Source of the DNA: an uncultured Bacteroidales bacterium
Lineage (GTDB): Bacteria; Bacteroidota; Bacteroidia; Bacteroidales; UBA932
Assembly: GCA_900316245.1 (NCBI GenBank)
Contig: ONCE01000012.1
Location: 1 to 64,000 of the forward strand
Direction: 5' to 3'
Length of the DNA stretch: 64,000 nucleotides
This document shows positions 1 through 8,265 of the stretch, piece by piece (within the stretch, counting starts at the first letter, position 1; each line of letters begins with the position of its first letter). Below the pieces are notes generated by a model. That model was not told the origin of the DNA and did not search any database. It saw nothing but the letters and a program-made list of their open reading frames with translations. A program made the translations under genes and the position numbers.

Positions 1-26
1 AATGAAGCAAAAACCAGAAAAATGAA

Positions 27-34
27 TACCTTTG
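27..34 (+). promoter_or_regulatory. Putative -7 box (TACCTTTG)
   Basis: TACCTTTG matches the Bacteroidota sigma-ABfr -7 consensus TAnnTTTG and lies 66 bases before the ATG of the first gene. I see no TTTG -33 box at the right distance, so the strength is uncertain. If the repeats that follow are an insertion-sequence end, this may be an outward-facing promoter of that element. Confidence 0.4.
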
Positions 35-46
35 CAGACGATCTCT

Positions 47-92
47 AACTGTTCAACTTTCGTTGGCAAAACTGTTCACTTTTCGGTGGCAA
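47..92. repeat. Two tandem 23-bp direct repeats, possible IS21-family terminus
   Basis: Bases 47-69 and 70-92 are abutting copies that differ at 3 of 23 positions. Both start AACTGTTCA and end TGGCAA. They are followed by AATTTACA just before the ATG at 100. Multiple short direct repeats next to a terminus ending in CA are typical of IS21-family ends, so this may be the edge of an IS lying left of the window. An operator for the downstream gene is the alternative. Confidence 0.4.
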
Positions 93-99
93 TTTACAT

Positions 100-522
100 A
101 TGGCCAACATCTATGTCGCCTCCAGCTGGAGGAATCCTTATTACCCCGAGGTCGTGAAACGGCTCCGGGCCGAAGGGCATGAGGTTTATGACTTCCGCAA
201 TCCGCCTCATGGTGGAAAAGGATTCCGCTGGACGGACATTGACGAAAACGCCCCGAATTGGAGCTTCGAGGAATATTCCGAAGGTTTGCACCATCCGAAG
301 GCCGAAAGGCAATTTTCGGCCGATCTGGAAGCCCTGGAGTGGGCCGACACCTGTGTCCTGGTTCTGCCTTGCGGAAGGAGTGCCCACACGGAGGCGGGTT
401 GGATGGCCGGCGCCGGAAAACGGGTTATCGCCTACATCCCGGAAATGGTTGAACCGGAGCTCATGTACAAGCTGTTTGACGGGGTTGTGGGCAGCCTGGA
501 GGAACTCGCGAAGTCAATTTAG
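100..522 (+). CDS. Nucleoside 2-deoxyribosyltransferase-like protein
   Basis: A 140-residue protein of the usual size for the nucleoside 2-deoxyribosyltransferase superfamily. It opens with a beta strand and substrate loop (IYVASSWRN) and has the family signature GRSAHTEAGWMAGAGK at residues 92-107; the Glu of HTEAG (about residue 98) is the expected nucleophile. Known members exchange the base of 2'-deoxynucleosides in the cytoplasm, and distant members hydrolyse nucleotides or act in phage or defence contexts, so the substrate is unknown here. The start at 100 is the first ATG after the direct repeats and gives the full N-terminal strand. The gene sits alone between a possible IS end and the restriction island. 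Its GC content is like the core genome, and it carries one GGCCGAT motif that the island lacks, so it probably lies just outside the transferred block. Confidence 0.7.
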   Translation: MANIYVASSWRNPYYPEVVKRLRAEGHEVYDFRNPPHGGKGFRWTDIDENAPNWSFEEYSEGLHHPKAERQFSADLEALEWADTCVLVLPCGRSAHTEAGWMAGAGKRVIAYIPEMVEPELMYKLFDGVVGSLEELAKSI

Positions 523-728
523 GAGTTCAAGTAGCACGAATCATGCTCAGGTAGACATATGTCAAGAGTAAGGAAGAGCAACTGTCCAAAGTAAATGAAA
601 CTAGTAACAGGAAAAACAATTATCGACCTAATCTTTGACAGATTCGAAATACGTTCAGTCGAAGCTTTGAAGGACTGGCTGAAACGAGAATTCTCTTAAC
701 GGCCAGCGGCTCAACCATTATTTGCTCC
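523..728. other. Gap with one 34-codon ORF of doubtful status
   Basis: This stretch marks the drop from GC-rich core sequence to the AT-rich island. It holds one short open frame (ATG at 595, TAA at 697-699) encoding MKLVTGKTIIDLIF and 20 further residues; I recognise no family. It could be a remnant of a gene cut at the island edge or chance. I see no attachment-site repeat or tRNA here. Confidence 0.3.
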
Positions 729-1301
729 TTATTGCTGCGGGACAGAAACATCTCGCGGCCTTGCTCTCCTGAGTTCCTCATTGATGTCGCTTGACGCACT
801 GGTGAATGGTGACAACTCGCCAAAAAGTAAAGGTATATCAAGAGCCCCATTGAGACTCATAATTTCCCGTTCCAGTTTCTCAAAAGAAACTATTGCAGCT
901 GCATCATTAGGAGTAATCAAATCCAACGTTTTTCTGTTAGCGGCAAGAATAACAGCTTGCTCCATCCCTTCTATTTTGCATACTTTTATAGCATCAAGAA
1001 TATCTGCTCCCAAACTCATCTGGTGCCTAAATGTGACTCTTACCCAGGTTTTTTCTTTGAAGAAATATCCAGCCTCACCAATCCATCCGTTTGAAGTGAA
1101 GCGTTTAGTAATCACATCATTCAGATACCGCTGCATCCCTTTTGGTGCGCTCTGGCCTAACTTTAATTTAGCATCACGTTCGGCAGCAAAAAGTACAGAC
1201 GCTTCTTTCCATACATCGTCTTTAAGGAGTTCTACCGCCTCTGCCGTTTCACGTGTAAGCTGAGGCTTTGCCCAAGGACTGGCCAATAATCTTGTTTTCA
1301 T
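729..1301 (-). CDS. Unknown island protein, possibly BglII/BstYI-like fold
   Basis: A 190-residue protein and the last gene of the four-gene minus-strand operon, 10 bases after the helicase. By eye its layout resembles BglII-type restriction endonucleases: an N-terminal helical part, a Trp/Gly turn (NGWIGEAGYF, residues 71-80), a beta strand VRVTF at 87-91 where BglII has the catalytic VEVQF, then a helix rich in hydrophobics and a second strand QAVILAA. If that alignment is right, the acidic metal ligands are replaced (Glu to Arg, Gln to Thr), so this copy would bind DNA without cutting. The similarity is weak and could be wrong; unknown function is the safe reading. The base composition is AT-rich like the rest of the island. 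Confidence 0.45.
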   Translation of the reverse strand: MKTRLLASPWAKPQLTRETAEAVELLKDDVWKEASVLFAAERDAKLKLGQSAPKGMQRYLNDVITKRFTSNGWIGEAGYFFKEKTWVRVTFRHQMSLGADILDAIKVCKIEGMEQAVILAANRKTLDLITPNDAAAIVSFEKLEREIMSLNGALDIPLLFGELSPFTSASSDINEELRRARPRDVSVPQQ

Positions 1302-1311
1302 AATGTCGGCA

Positions 1312-4300
1312 TTATTCTACCCAATACAAAGGTGCGGGTTTTATGTCACATTCAACTGCATAGGATAAATCCAGCTGCTTGCTATTCGGCAGCATCGGAG
1401 GGTAGCCCAGCAACACATCATCTCCACCAAGATCTTCCTTTAAGATAACTCGAGGAATACTTGAATGCTTCAATTCAATTGTCACACCGTCCTTGTTGAT
1501 GGTGAAGTATGCTGGTCTAAGATTCTTATCTTTGACTACTGATACGGAATGGTCAAAACATTTTATGTGTTCCCAAACCCTGGCTTTTAGAGAGACACTC
1601 TCCGCCATTCCACTTTTCGCCGATAACCTGAAGAGAGTTCCGTCAGTTGCCTCAAACACCCTTATGACTCCACCCAATTCCGTTCCCGTTTCCCGGAGGA
1701 ACTTTGAACAGATTTTTAATAGTCCCTCTCTGAATATGTCGCTCTCAGTTCCTTTACCTGTTTGACTCCATAATTCTTCAAGAGCGGCAACCTGTTTTGA
1801 ATTGCGGATTTCGAGCAACTCATTAAGGCCCAAATTATCACTATCTGCATCTTCCATGATGGCTGTTCTAATTTTTTGGGCGACAACGTCAGGAAACTCT
1901 CCTATGGCGAGATTGCTACTCTCAAGGCGTGTCTGTATCCTATGGTACATACGGGCCTCGATACTATGGGGATACCACACATTGTAAATAACAACTTCAT
2001 CTGCTATCTGGCCCAAACGAGCAATACGGCCCACTCGCTGCTCAAGTCTGGCTGGAGTCCAAGGGACATCAACATTGATTAAGACTCTAGCGGCTTGAAG
2101 GTTCAAGCCTTCTGAAGCAGCATCAGAACAGAAAACGATTTTTACCTCACCAGAGAATAGGCCACGCTTGAGTTCATTCTTGTCGCAAGGCCACTCTTTC
2201 CCATTCCATACGATACATGACGTGGCTCCTGTGTACACGCCGTATTTATAGAATTTGTGCAGCCCCAGAAGATTGAATTCGTTAAGAAGGGCATCAACGG
2301 TATCCGTATATCTGGAAAAGACCAAGACTATGTCATTGGCTTCAAGTCTCTTTTTAGCAAGATCGATAGATTCCTTAATCTTCAGATCTTTCCGATTATC
2401 CAGCAGTTCACTTGCTCGCTTTATGAGAGGTGAAATTGCTGTTGATTCAAGAGCGATGGCTTGGCGAAGCTCTGGGATATTTACGTTGGACAGATTTACA
2501 TCAAACGTGTCATCGTAACCCTCATCAAGTAAAACTTCAAGATCCACATCATCAAGTCCTGTCGGGTTGCATACGGTGGTCCCAGTATTATTAAGATATC
2601 GCTCTAAGCTCTTCTTCAGATTATTTATCTTCTCCAAACGTCTTTCCAAACTCTTCTTACAAGAATACAAGGAGGAAGCAACCCTTTGCTGATAACTCAC
2701 ACGGACAAAGCCGATAGAAATCTTCTTATCAGGGAAAAGAATTTCCTCTATGGAGAAACATCTTTTTGAAAGATAGCTGTTTACATGGTCATAGAACATC
2801 TCTATTTCCATGGAGTCTGGAATTGAAATCGGGGTCAACTTCCTATTGGGGAATTTGTAACCTTTTTCAGATAGAGAGCGCCTTGTATTTCTGACCGTAA
2901 GTAAATGGGCTGGATGCAAGAGAACTAGCAACTGACGTATGGTTGACCAGTTATCACGTACATAATCAGTTAGAATTGTCACGTCTCCATCATTGAGCTC
3001 AATCACTCGGTTTAATACTCTTTTCTGATCTTCGTTTAATCTATCAATGGATGGCTTCATACCCTCCATAGTCATGTTGAGCATTTTCGCCGCGCCACTC
3101 AAATCTGTAAGGCTAGGATACTCGGAACATGAAATTAGGTCTAACGATTTCATATAGGCCGGCGCCTTTTGCCAGGCCTTCGGCAAACCAAGGAGCTTAA
3201 GCAGCGAATGGTATTCCCCGGCTTCTTTTTGCATGGGGGTGGCTGTCGCTAAAATCATGTGAGGAATCTTCCTCGAGACCCTCTCCAGCATCGTATAGAT
3301 TTGCGTCTTTTTACTGCTCCCAGAGATGTCTTTACTTACTCTCGCCGAATGTGCTTCATCAAGAATAAGTAATTCTGGCAGACATGCTCCATTTCTGGAG
3401 AAAATATCACCATTGTTACCGGAGCCTCGCGCATACTGAGCCGACATCAGTATTATGTCTGGAGACCCTTTCCCAATAGGATTTGAACCAGTTACATACT
3501 TTACGTGATCGAAAGAATCAATATAAGATTTGCTGCCAGAATCATACCTCCATACATTCAGCCTGAAGTGCTCTTTCAGTTCATCCTGCCACTGTTTCAA
3601 AACTGATTTCGGCGTAAGTATAATCACCCTCTTTACGCCGCAATACTTTACCATGAAAGCCATTGTAGCAGCGACTTCGAAAGTCTTTCCCAAGCCAACC
3701 TCGTCAGAGAATAACACTCTAACCGGCCATCTAGAAAGTGCGTCAATAACCGCGCGTTCTTGGTGCACATACAAGGCAGGGATATCACCCGAGACAAAAT
3801 AGTTTGACAACATGGCCGAGGACACTTTAATCAAATCGTCTTTTGAAGATTGATTTGATTTAGACGGGTTGGAGTAAGTGCCTAGTCCTTGCTTGATAAT
3901 ATCCGCCGTTCCTTCTGTAACATCAAGCGTAATGGCATCTTCAAGCGTGTTATTCCATAGGGAATTAAAGAATTCTTCTTGGACAGTCACGGCATCTGGT
4001 TGCTCCCATGATTTGGCGACCATGACCTGCTCAAAGTTGCCTCCTAATCCATAGCTCGTCTCGTTGGGGCTGCCAATCGCCACAATCTTATCTCCACCTT
4101 CATCTGCCAGCAGCAATGTCTTTGGATGGAAGATACCCTCTCCTATAACATCTGCAGTCTTTATCTCAAGGAGGCCATCTTCAATCATCCAGGCTACAGT
4201 TGCCAACCGCTGTCTCTCCAGGCTATCTTTAATGGATTCTATACCTGATCTCAGATTGTTCCTTATTTCGTTAATTTGTTCTTCAAGGTATTTCCTTCTC

Positions 4301-4542
4301 GTTACTGCGTCGAGGAATTCTCCAGGGAAACTGTGAATTCCTATTATCAACCTCATCCGCCCATGCTTCCGATATAGGGAATCTATCCCTTGGGATATGG
4401 CCAACAATGATTCAACAGTATAAAAACTTGTGACGCGGTCATATTGGACGCTCGCATCTATCGAAGGCAATAGAAAACTCTTAAGAATGTCTACGCCTTT
4501 GCCAGCATAACTGACTTTGATATCTATGTCCTTAAGCCCCAT
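1312..4542 (-). CDS. PLD-domain SNF2-family helicase of a restriction/defence operon
   Basis: A 1076-residue fusion. The first ~230 residues look like a phospholipase D-type nuclease domain: an HPK triplet near residue 138 (HxK motif), followed by a GSPNETSYG turn as in PLD-type restriction nucleases. Then come the two RecA-like domains of an SNF2/RapA-type superfamily II translocase: Walker A in DEVGLGKTFEV, DEAH in LILDEAHSAR, motif III ATATPM, and motifs V-VI in SEGLNLQAA and QRVGRIARLGQ. It probably translocates on double-stranded DNA using ATP and may cut or remodel it. It is placed 2 bases after the ParB-like gene and 10 before the BglII-like gene. Combinations of GHKL/MORC-like ATPases with SF2 helicases and nucleases are known from prokaryotic restriction systems. 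The HxK motif lacks the exact fifth-position Asp of classical PLD enzymes, so nuclease activity is not certain. Confidence 0.85.
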   Translation of the reverse strand: MGLKDIDIKVSYAGKGVDILKSFLLPSIDASVQYDRVTSFYTVESLLAISQGIDSLYRKHGRMRLIIGIHSFPGEFLDAVTRRKYLEEQINEIRNNLRSGIESIKDSLERQRLATVAWMIEDGLLEIKTADVIGEGIFHPKTLLLADEGGDKIVAIGSPNETSYGLGGNFEQVMVAKSWEQPDAVTVQEEFFNSLWNNTLEDAITLDVTEGTADIIKQGLGTYSNPSKSNQSSKDDLIKVSSAMLSNYFVSGDIPALYVHQERAVIDALSRWPVRVLFSDEVGLGKTFEVAATMAFMVKYCGVKRVIILTPKSVLKQWQDELKEHFRLNVWRYDSGSKSYIDSFDHVKYVTGSNPIGKGSPDIILMSAQYARGSGNNGDIFSRNGACLPELLILDEAHSARVSKDISGSSKKTQIYTMLERVSRKIPHMILATATPMQKEAGEYHSLLKLLGLPKAWQKAPAYMKSLDLISCSEYPSLTDLSGAAKMLNMTMEGMKPSIDRLNEDQKRVLNRVIELNDGDVTILTDYVRDNWSTIRQLLVLLHPAHLLTVRNTRRSLSEKGYKFPNRKLTPISIPDSMEIEMFYDHVNSYLSKRCFSIEEILFPDKKISIGFVRVSYQQRVASSLYSCKKSLERRLEKINNLKKSLERYLNNTGTTVCNPTGLDDVDLEVLLDEGYDDTFDVNLSNVNIPELRQAIALESTAISPLIKRASELLDNRKDLKIKESIDLAKKRLEANDIVLVFSRYTDTVDALLNEFNLLGLHKFYKYGVYTGATSCIVWNGKEWPCDKNELKRGLFSGEVKIVFCSDAASEGLNLQAARVLINVDVPWTPARLEQRVGRIARLGQIADEVVIYNVWYPHSIEARMYHRIQTRLESSNLAIGEFPDVVAQKIRTAIMEDADSDNLGLNELLEIRNSKQVAALEELWSQTGKGTESDIFREGLLKICSKFLRETGTELGGVIRVFEATDGTLFRLSAKSGMAESVSLKARVWEHIKCFDHSVSVVKDKNLRPAYFTINKDGVTIELKHSSIPRVILKEDLGGDDVLLGYPPMLPNSKQLDLSYAVECDIKPAPLYWVE

Positions 4543-4544
4543 AT

Positions 4545-5186
4545 TTATCTTTCGAGAGCATCCAATACCTTATCACACAACTCCTCATCGCCATCAATAC
4601 TGTTGCGCTGGATGACGTTGTTGTCTGCGAAATTATTAAGAATATCCTTTAGTGTGGCTATCTGTTTCTCACTTAATGCTTTGCCCCGTTTCTTCTGCCC
4701 GGCCAAACTATTTAAGAACTTGATAGTGTTTGGATTCACCGATGTGAAATTTTTAGCTTTTTTCGCCAATGCAAACATTTCACCTCCAGTAAGTTGAGAA
4801 AGCATCTGCTCTGAAGAAGCTCCGGCCACCTCAATCATCTGTTGATAAATAAATTCACTAACCGACTCATTCTTGGATCTGGATGAATCAGACAGCGCAG
4901 ACAATGCCTTCTTAATTTCGTCATCATTGCCACTTGATAATAATGGCCAAGTTGTCTTAGGTGGATTTGCATCAGAGATCATCCTAATCATGTCTTCGTC
5001 AAGATTACTCAAAGACAAAAACGCATAGAGCTCGGCAGGCGTGGTCTTAATAAAATTAGCCGTAGTAGCTATATCAAGGCCGACCGAGTAGAAAGCTTCA
5101 GAGATTGTAATAATCTTCTCTTTCAGACACAGATTCTCGGAATCCCAAGTCTTTCTAATTATTTCTAGCGCATCAATTTTGTCCAT
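4545..5186 (-). CDS. Small operon protein with ParB/KorB-like HTH region
   Basis: A 213-residue, largely helical protein between the GHKL ATPase and the helicase, 2 bases from each, so surely co-translated. Residues ~30-100 follow the pattern of the ParB/KorB helix-turn-helix: ISEAFYSVGLDIATTANFIK, then TTPAELYAFLSLSNLDEDMI and an alanine/leucine-rich helix, resembling the part of ParB that reads parS. The remaining ~110 residues match nothing I know; residues ~165-185 are basic (GQKKRGKALSEKQ). A DNA-recognition or clamp-loading subunit for the ATPase and helicase is a reasonable inference. No ParB CTPase (GERR-type) motif is present. It could also be a purely structural adaptor. Confidence 0.55.
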   Translation of the reverse strand: MDKIDALEIIRKTWDSENLCLKEKIITISEAFYSVGLDIATTANFIKTTPAELYAFLSLSNLDEDMIRMISDANPPKTTWPLLSSGNDDEIKKALSALSDSSRSKNESVSEFIYQQMIEVAGASSEQMLSQLTGGEMFALAKKAKNFTSVNPNTIKFLNSLAGQKKRGKALSEKQIATLKDILNNFADNNVIQRNSIDGDEELCDKVLDALER

Positions 5187-5188
5187 GG

Positions 5189-6655
5189 CTACTTCATTGA
5201 TTCAGTTCTCTGTGAGACCCATTCATTCCTAATCTTTAATGCCTTCCTGCTATCGACATTCAATTCCTCTACAAGTGAGCGGTAGATAGCATCGGAAGTT
5301 GCAATTATTCTACGTACTTCACCATCAATCTTTTTTCGCCAAAGTGGATGGTCTTTGTAGACAAGGACCTGGAGTTCTTGTGGCTCCTGATACATATCAA
5401 GAATGTAGTCAAACGGCCCTACTTCGTGTCCATCTTCTTCCTTCTCTAAATAAGTAATATGAATTTCACTCCCATCCTCCAAGAAGAGCGACTTTTCAGT
5501 CACTATGCTCTTCACAGAGTCGTTAATACTGACGCTCGGTTTATTCTCCTCACGGGGTTCGTTGTTTGACTCTGCTGACGGAGTATCGTTACCTTCGTTC
5601 TCGATCACATACTCTTTGTCTAATTGCTCAAGAACCGCTTTCTTTTCAGATGGTTTATTGATGTTGTGTCCTCTACTAAGATTACGCGAGGCGGCCACTA
5701 CGCCCTTAAGGTAATCTTTCATATGAATTCTCACGAATTCCCAATCCTCAGACTGTTGCACCCCCTGCTTATAGAACGTTGCATCGAGGAAATCCATATT
5801 CACCTCTCCAATGATACGGCTAGTCATCAAGTGAGCAGTGAACCAGCTCTTGTCGTGAGAGATGACCAACTGGCCTCTACGATAGATGTTAAAACCATAT
5901 AGGCCATCGTTGTGTGTCTGTTTGTCAATGGCGACCCATCCTGTAATATGGTATTTGTTCCCTGGTCCAAACTTCTCGTTGATTATGACTTTTGTCCCTT
6001 TCACGAAACTATATGTCTTGGGCTTGGCGGGATAACTATCATTTTCATCAATCACAGTAATGATATCACCTCCCTCGATGTGTCCCTTGAAAGCATCTCC
6101 TAGATACTCAAGCACAGCACTTACGGGGAATTCGTTAATCTTCAGATTCTTAATGACGAACGCAGTCCCATGAGGAGCCTTTTTTAACGGCGAGTAGATT
6201 GAAGGCTTGCTATCTTCTATAGCAATATCCCACGCATCAGAACCAGACGGACGGACGCTATAGTCTTTGATATCAAAAGCCGTATGGTACTCTACATTCT
6301 CACCAATGGGCCTTGTATAGATTTCATAATAATCGCCTAGCGTAGAGCAAGAAGTTTTGAACCCCATTCCAAAGTGGCCTTTAGTACCTTCGCCTCTCTC
6401 AATATACCTAGACATATCTTCACCTATGCATACGGCTTTCTCCAGTATCTCAGAAGTCATACCCTTCCCATTATCCAAGACAACTATCTGGTTGTTCCTC
6501 ATGTCAATGGAAATATTAAGCTTTTCTTCGCCACATCTCGCATCAAAACAGTTTGCCACCAATTCTCCAATCGCTGCTTGAGGCGACTGGTTCGTTGCTC
6601 CGATTGTCTCCATCAATCTAGGAGAGGGATAATTCTTAACAACTCTTCTTCCCAT
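5189..6655 (-). CDS. GHKL (MORC/paraMORC-like) ATPase of a restriction operon
   Basis: A 488-residue protein with a clear N-terminal GHKL ATPase: N box IGELVANCFDA (residues ~29-39, Asn/Asp for Mg-ATP), G1 box VLDNGKGM (~58-65) and G2 box GHFGMGFKTSC (~92-102). An S5-like transducer domain follows to ~330, then a low-complexity acidic linker (~340-385) and a C-terminal domain. MutL/Hsp90/MORC ATPases dimerise on ATP and clamp DNA; prokaryotic MORC and paraMORC proteins are known mainly from restriction operons with SF2 helicases and nucleases, exactly the present setting. It is the first gene of the operon. ATG at 6655 is chosen because it directly precedes the conserved core. No MutL endonuclease motif is seen. 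I found no good consensus promoter directly upstream. Confidence 0.85.
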   Translation of the reverse strand: MGRRVVKNYPSPRLMETIGATNQSPQAAIGELVANCFDARCGEEKLNISIDMRNNQIVVLDNGKGMTSEILEKAVCIGEDMSRYIERGEGTKGHFGMGFKTSCSTLGDYYEIYTRPIGENVEYHTAFDIKDYSVRPSGSDAWDIAIEDSKPSIYSPLKKAPHGTAFVIKNLKINEFPVSAVLEYLGDAFKGHIEGGDIITVIDENDSYPAKPKTYSFVKGTKVIINEKFGPGNKYHITGWVAIDKQTHNDGLYGFNIYRRGQLVISHDKSWFTAHLMTSRIIGEVNMDFLDATFYKQGVQQSEDWEFVRIHMKDYLKGVVAASRNLSRGHNINKPSEKKAVLEQLDKEYVIENEGNDTPSAESNNEPREENKPSVSINDSVKSIVTEKSLFLEDGSEIHITYLEKEEDGHEVGPFDYILDMYQEPQELQVLVYKDHPLWRKKIDGEVRRIIATSDAIYRSLVEELNVDSRKALKIRNEWVSQRTESMK

Positions 6656-6983
6656 TGTAATATAAAGGTTACTAGTTTATTATACTTCTGCAGAAAGACA
6701 ATTATGCCAATCCAATAGTTCTAATACTTTTGCACTTACCGTAATTATGGCACAAAACAACGCACAGTCCTACCATCTGAGTAAACGGGCGGATTAAATT
6801 GAATAAAGGCTTGCTTTCTAAACACTTGTAAATATAGCAAAAAAAACTCTAACTCAGGTAAAAACTCTATTTTGCCTCTATGGTTCCGAGAGCCTAGAAG
6901 AGTCTAAAATGTGAGAGTCGATGTCGAAAAATTTGGATCGAAACGAAAAAGTATGTACCTTTGACATGCCGTTTTTTAAACGA
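6656..6983. promoter_or_regulatory. Divergent control region of the restriction island, with methyltransferase promoter
   Basis: This gene-free stretch separates the GHKL operon from the methyltransferase. The plus strand has a textbook promoter: TTTG at 6932-6935, 20 bases, TACCTTTG at 6956-6963. Transcription should start near 6968, which excludes the ATGs at 6921 and 6966. ACTCTA occurs twice as part of a repeated AAAAACTCTA (6842-6851 and 6860-6869) and its complement AGAGTC twice (6899-6904 and 6914-6919), close upstream of the promoter; these could be an operator for self-control by the methyltransferase or another island protein. Confidence 0.6.
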
Positions 6984-8237
6984 ATGAAAGAAGTTAGAGT
7001 CATAGAGTTGTTCGCCGGGGTCGGCGGTTTTCGAGTTGGCCTTGATCGGGCCAACGCAGACTTCTTTAAGACCATCTGGGCAAACCAATGGGAGCCTGCC
7101 ACCAAGGTTCAGCATGCAGCGATGGTCTATGAAAAAAACTTCGGCGTGGGCAGCGTGGTTAATGACGATATCAATCAGGTTAAGACAAAGGATATTCCGG
7201 ACCACGATATGCTCGTTGGAGGATTTCCTTGCCAGGATTACTCTGTAGCTACAACACTGAGCAACTCCAAGGGTATTGAAGGCAAGAAGGGCGTTCTTTG
7301 GTGGTCCATTTATCGCATCCTCAAAGAAAAAGGTGCTAATCGTCCGGAGATTGTCTTCCTTGAGAATGTTGACCGCCTACTCCTATCCCCTGCAAGTCAA
7401 CGCGGACGTGATTTCGCAATCATCCTCGAGTGCCTTAATGAATTAGGGTATATTGTGGAATGGCGTGTTATCAATGCCGCGGAGTATGCTATGCCCCAGA
7501 AACGCCGCCGTACCTACATTATAGGATTCAAGAAAAACGGCATCATCGGAAAGACATTTACAAAACCGGAAGACTGGGTATTCCATTCGGGAGTTTTTGC
7601 CAAGGCTTTCCCAGTTCTCATAGAGGAGGAACTACCGACATTACGCACGATTAAACTTTCCGATAAAAAGAAGAATCGCTTGGTGGACATTACTGACGAA
7701 TTCAACAAGAATAACAAGTTGCATCCGTTTGAGAAAAGTGGTGTCATGTTGGATGGCATTGCCTATACAGCGACCACGGTCCCTTTATGCGATGAAAAAC
7801 AAATGACAATCAAGGACGTGATGGTCAAACCGGAAGAGGTTCCCGAAGAGTTTTACGTCCCAGAAGAGCAGATTGGGAAGTGGAAGTATTTCAAAGGAGC
7901 CAAGCGCGTACCCAGAACTAAGAAGAACGGCATCCAGTATGTGTTTGCAGAGGGAGGCATGGAATTCCCTGATCCAATTGATAAACCCTCAAGGACAATC
8001 ATAACTTCAGAAGGAGGCAAAAGCCCCGATCGTTGTAGACACATCATCATTGACGAAACAGGACGCTATCGCAGACTAGTTCCAGTAGAGTTAGAAGGTT
8101 TGAATATGTTCCCTAAAGACCATACAAAACTTGAAGGTGTCGATAACGGGAAACGAGCCTTTCTAATGGGGAATGCCCTTGTATGCGGAATCATCACCAA
8201 AGTTGGTAAAGAGCTGGAATTAAGGATGAAAGGATAA
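6984..8237 (+). CDS. DNA (cytosine-5-)-methyltransferase
   Basis: A C5 DNA methyltransferase of the type II restriction kind, 417 residues from the chosen start. Motifs appear in order: I (ELFAGVGGFRVGLD, AdoMet binding), IV (GGFPCQDYS, nucleophile Cys near residue 85), VI (FLENVDRLL), VIII (QKRRRTYIIG), a target-recognition region of ~150 residues, then IX and X (RRLVPVELEGLN, RAFLMGNALV). It methylates cytosine and protects the host from its partner nuclease. ATG 6984 (MKEVRVIELF) is preferred over the longer frame from 6921 because a perfect TTTG-N20-TACCTTTG promoter ends at 6963. It converges on the Sau3AI-type endonuclease 28 bases on, with Vsr beyond, a classic pairing. If the nuclease is a GATC cutter, this enzyme should make GATm5C; that is inferred. 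Confidence 0.93.
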   Translation: MKEVRVIELFAGVGGFRVGLDRANADFFKTIWANQWEPATKVQHAAMVYEKNFGVGSVVNDDINQVKTKDIPDHDMLVGGFPCQDYSVATTLSNSKGIEGKKGVLWWSIYRILKEKGANRPEIVFLENVDRLLLSPASQRGRDFAIILECLNELGYIVEWRVINAAEYAMPQKRRRTYIIGFKKNGIIGKTFTKPEDWVFHSGVFAKAFPVLIEEELPTLRTIKLSDKKKNRLVDITDEFNKNNKLHPFEKSGVMLDGIAYTATTVPLCDEKQMTIKDVMVKPEEVPEEFYVPEEQIGKWKYFKGAKRVPRTKKNGIQYVFAEGGMEFPDPIDKPSRTIITSEGGKSPDRCRHIIIDETGRYRRLVPVELEGLNMFPKDHTKLEGVDNGKRAFLMGNALVCGIITKVGKELELRMKG

Positions 8238-8265
8238 TGAGAATGCGAAGCGTTAAGCTCCGCAC

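Noticed and set aside
6921-6983. Upstream Met codons of the methyltransferase frame (6921, 6966)
   Set aside because: A perfect promoter lies at 6932-6963, so these codons would not be in the message.
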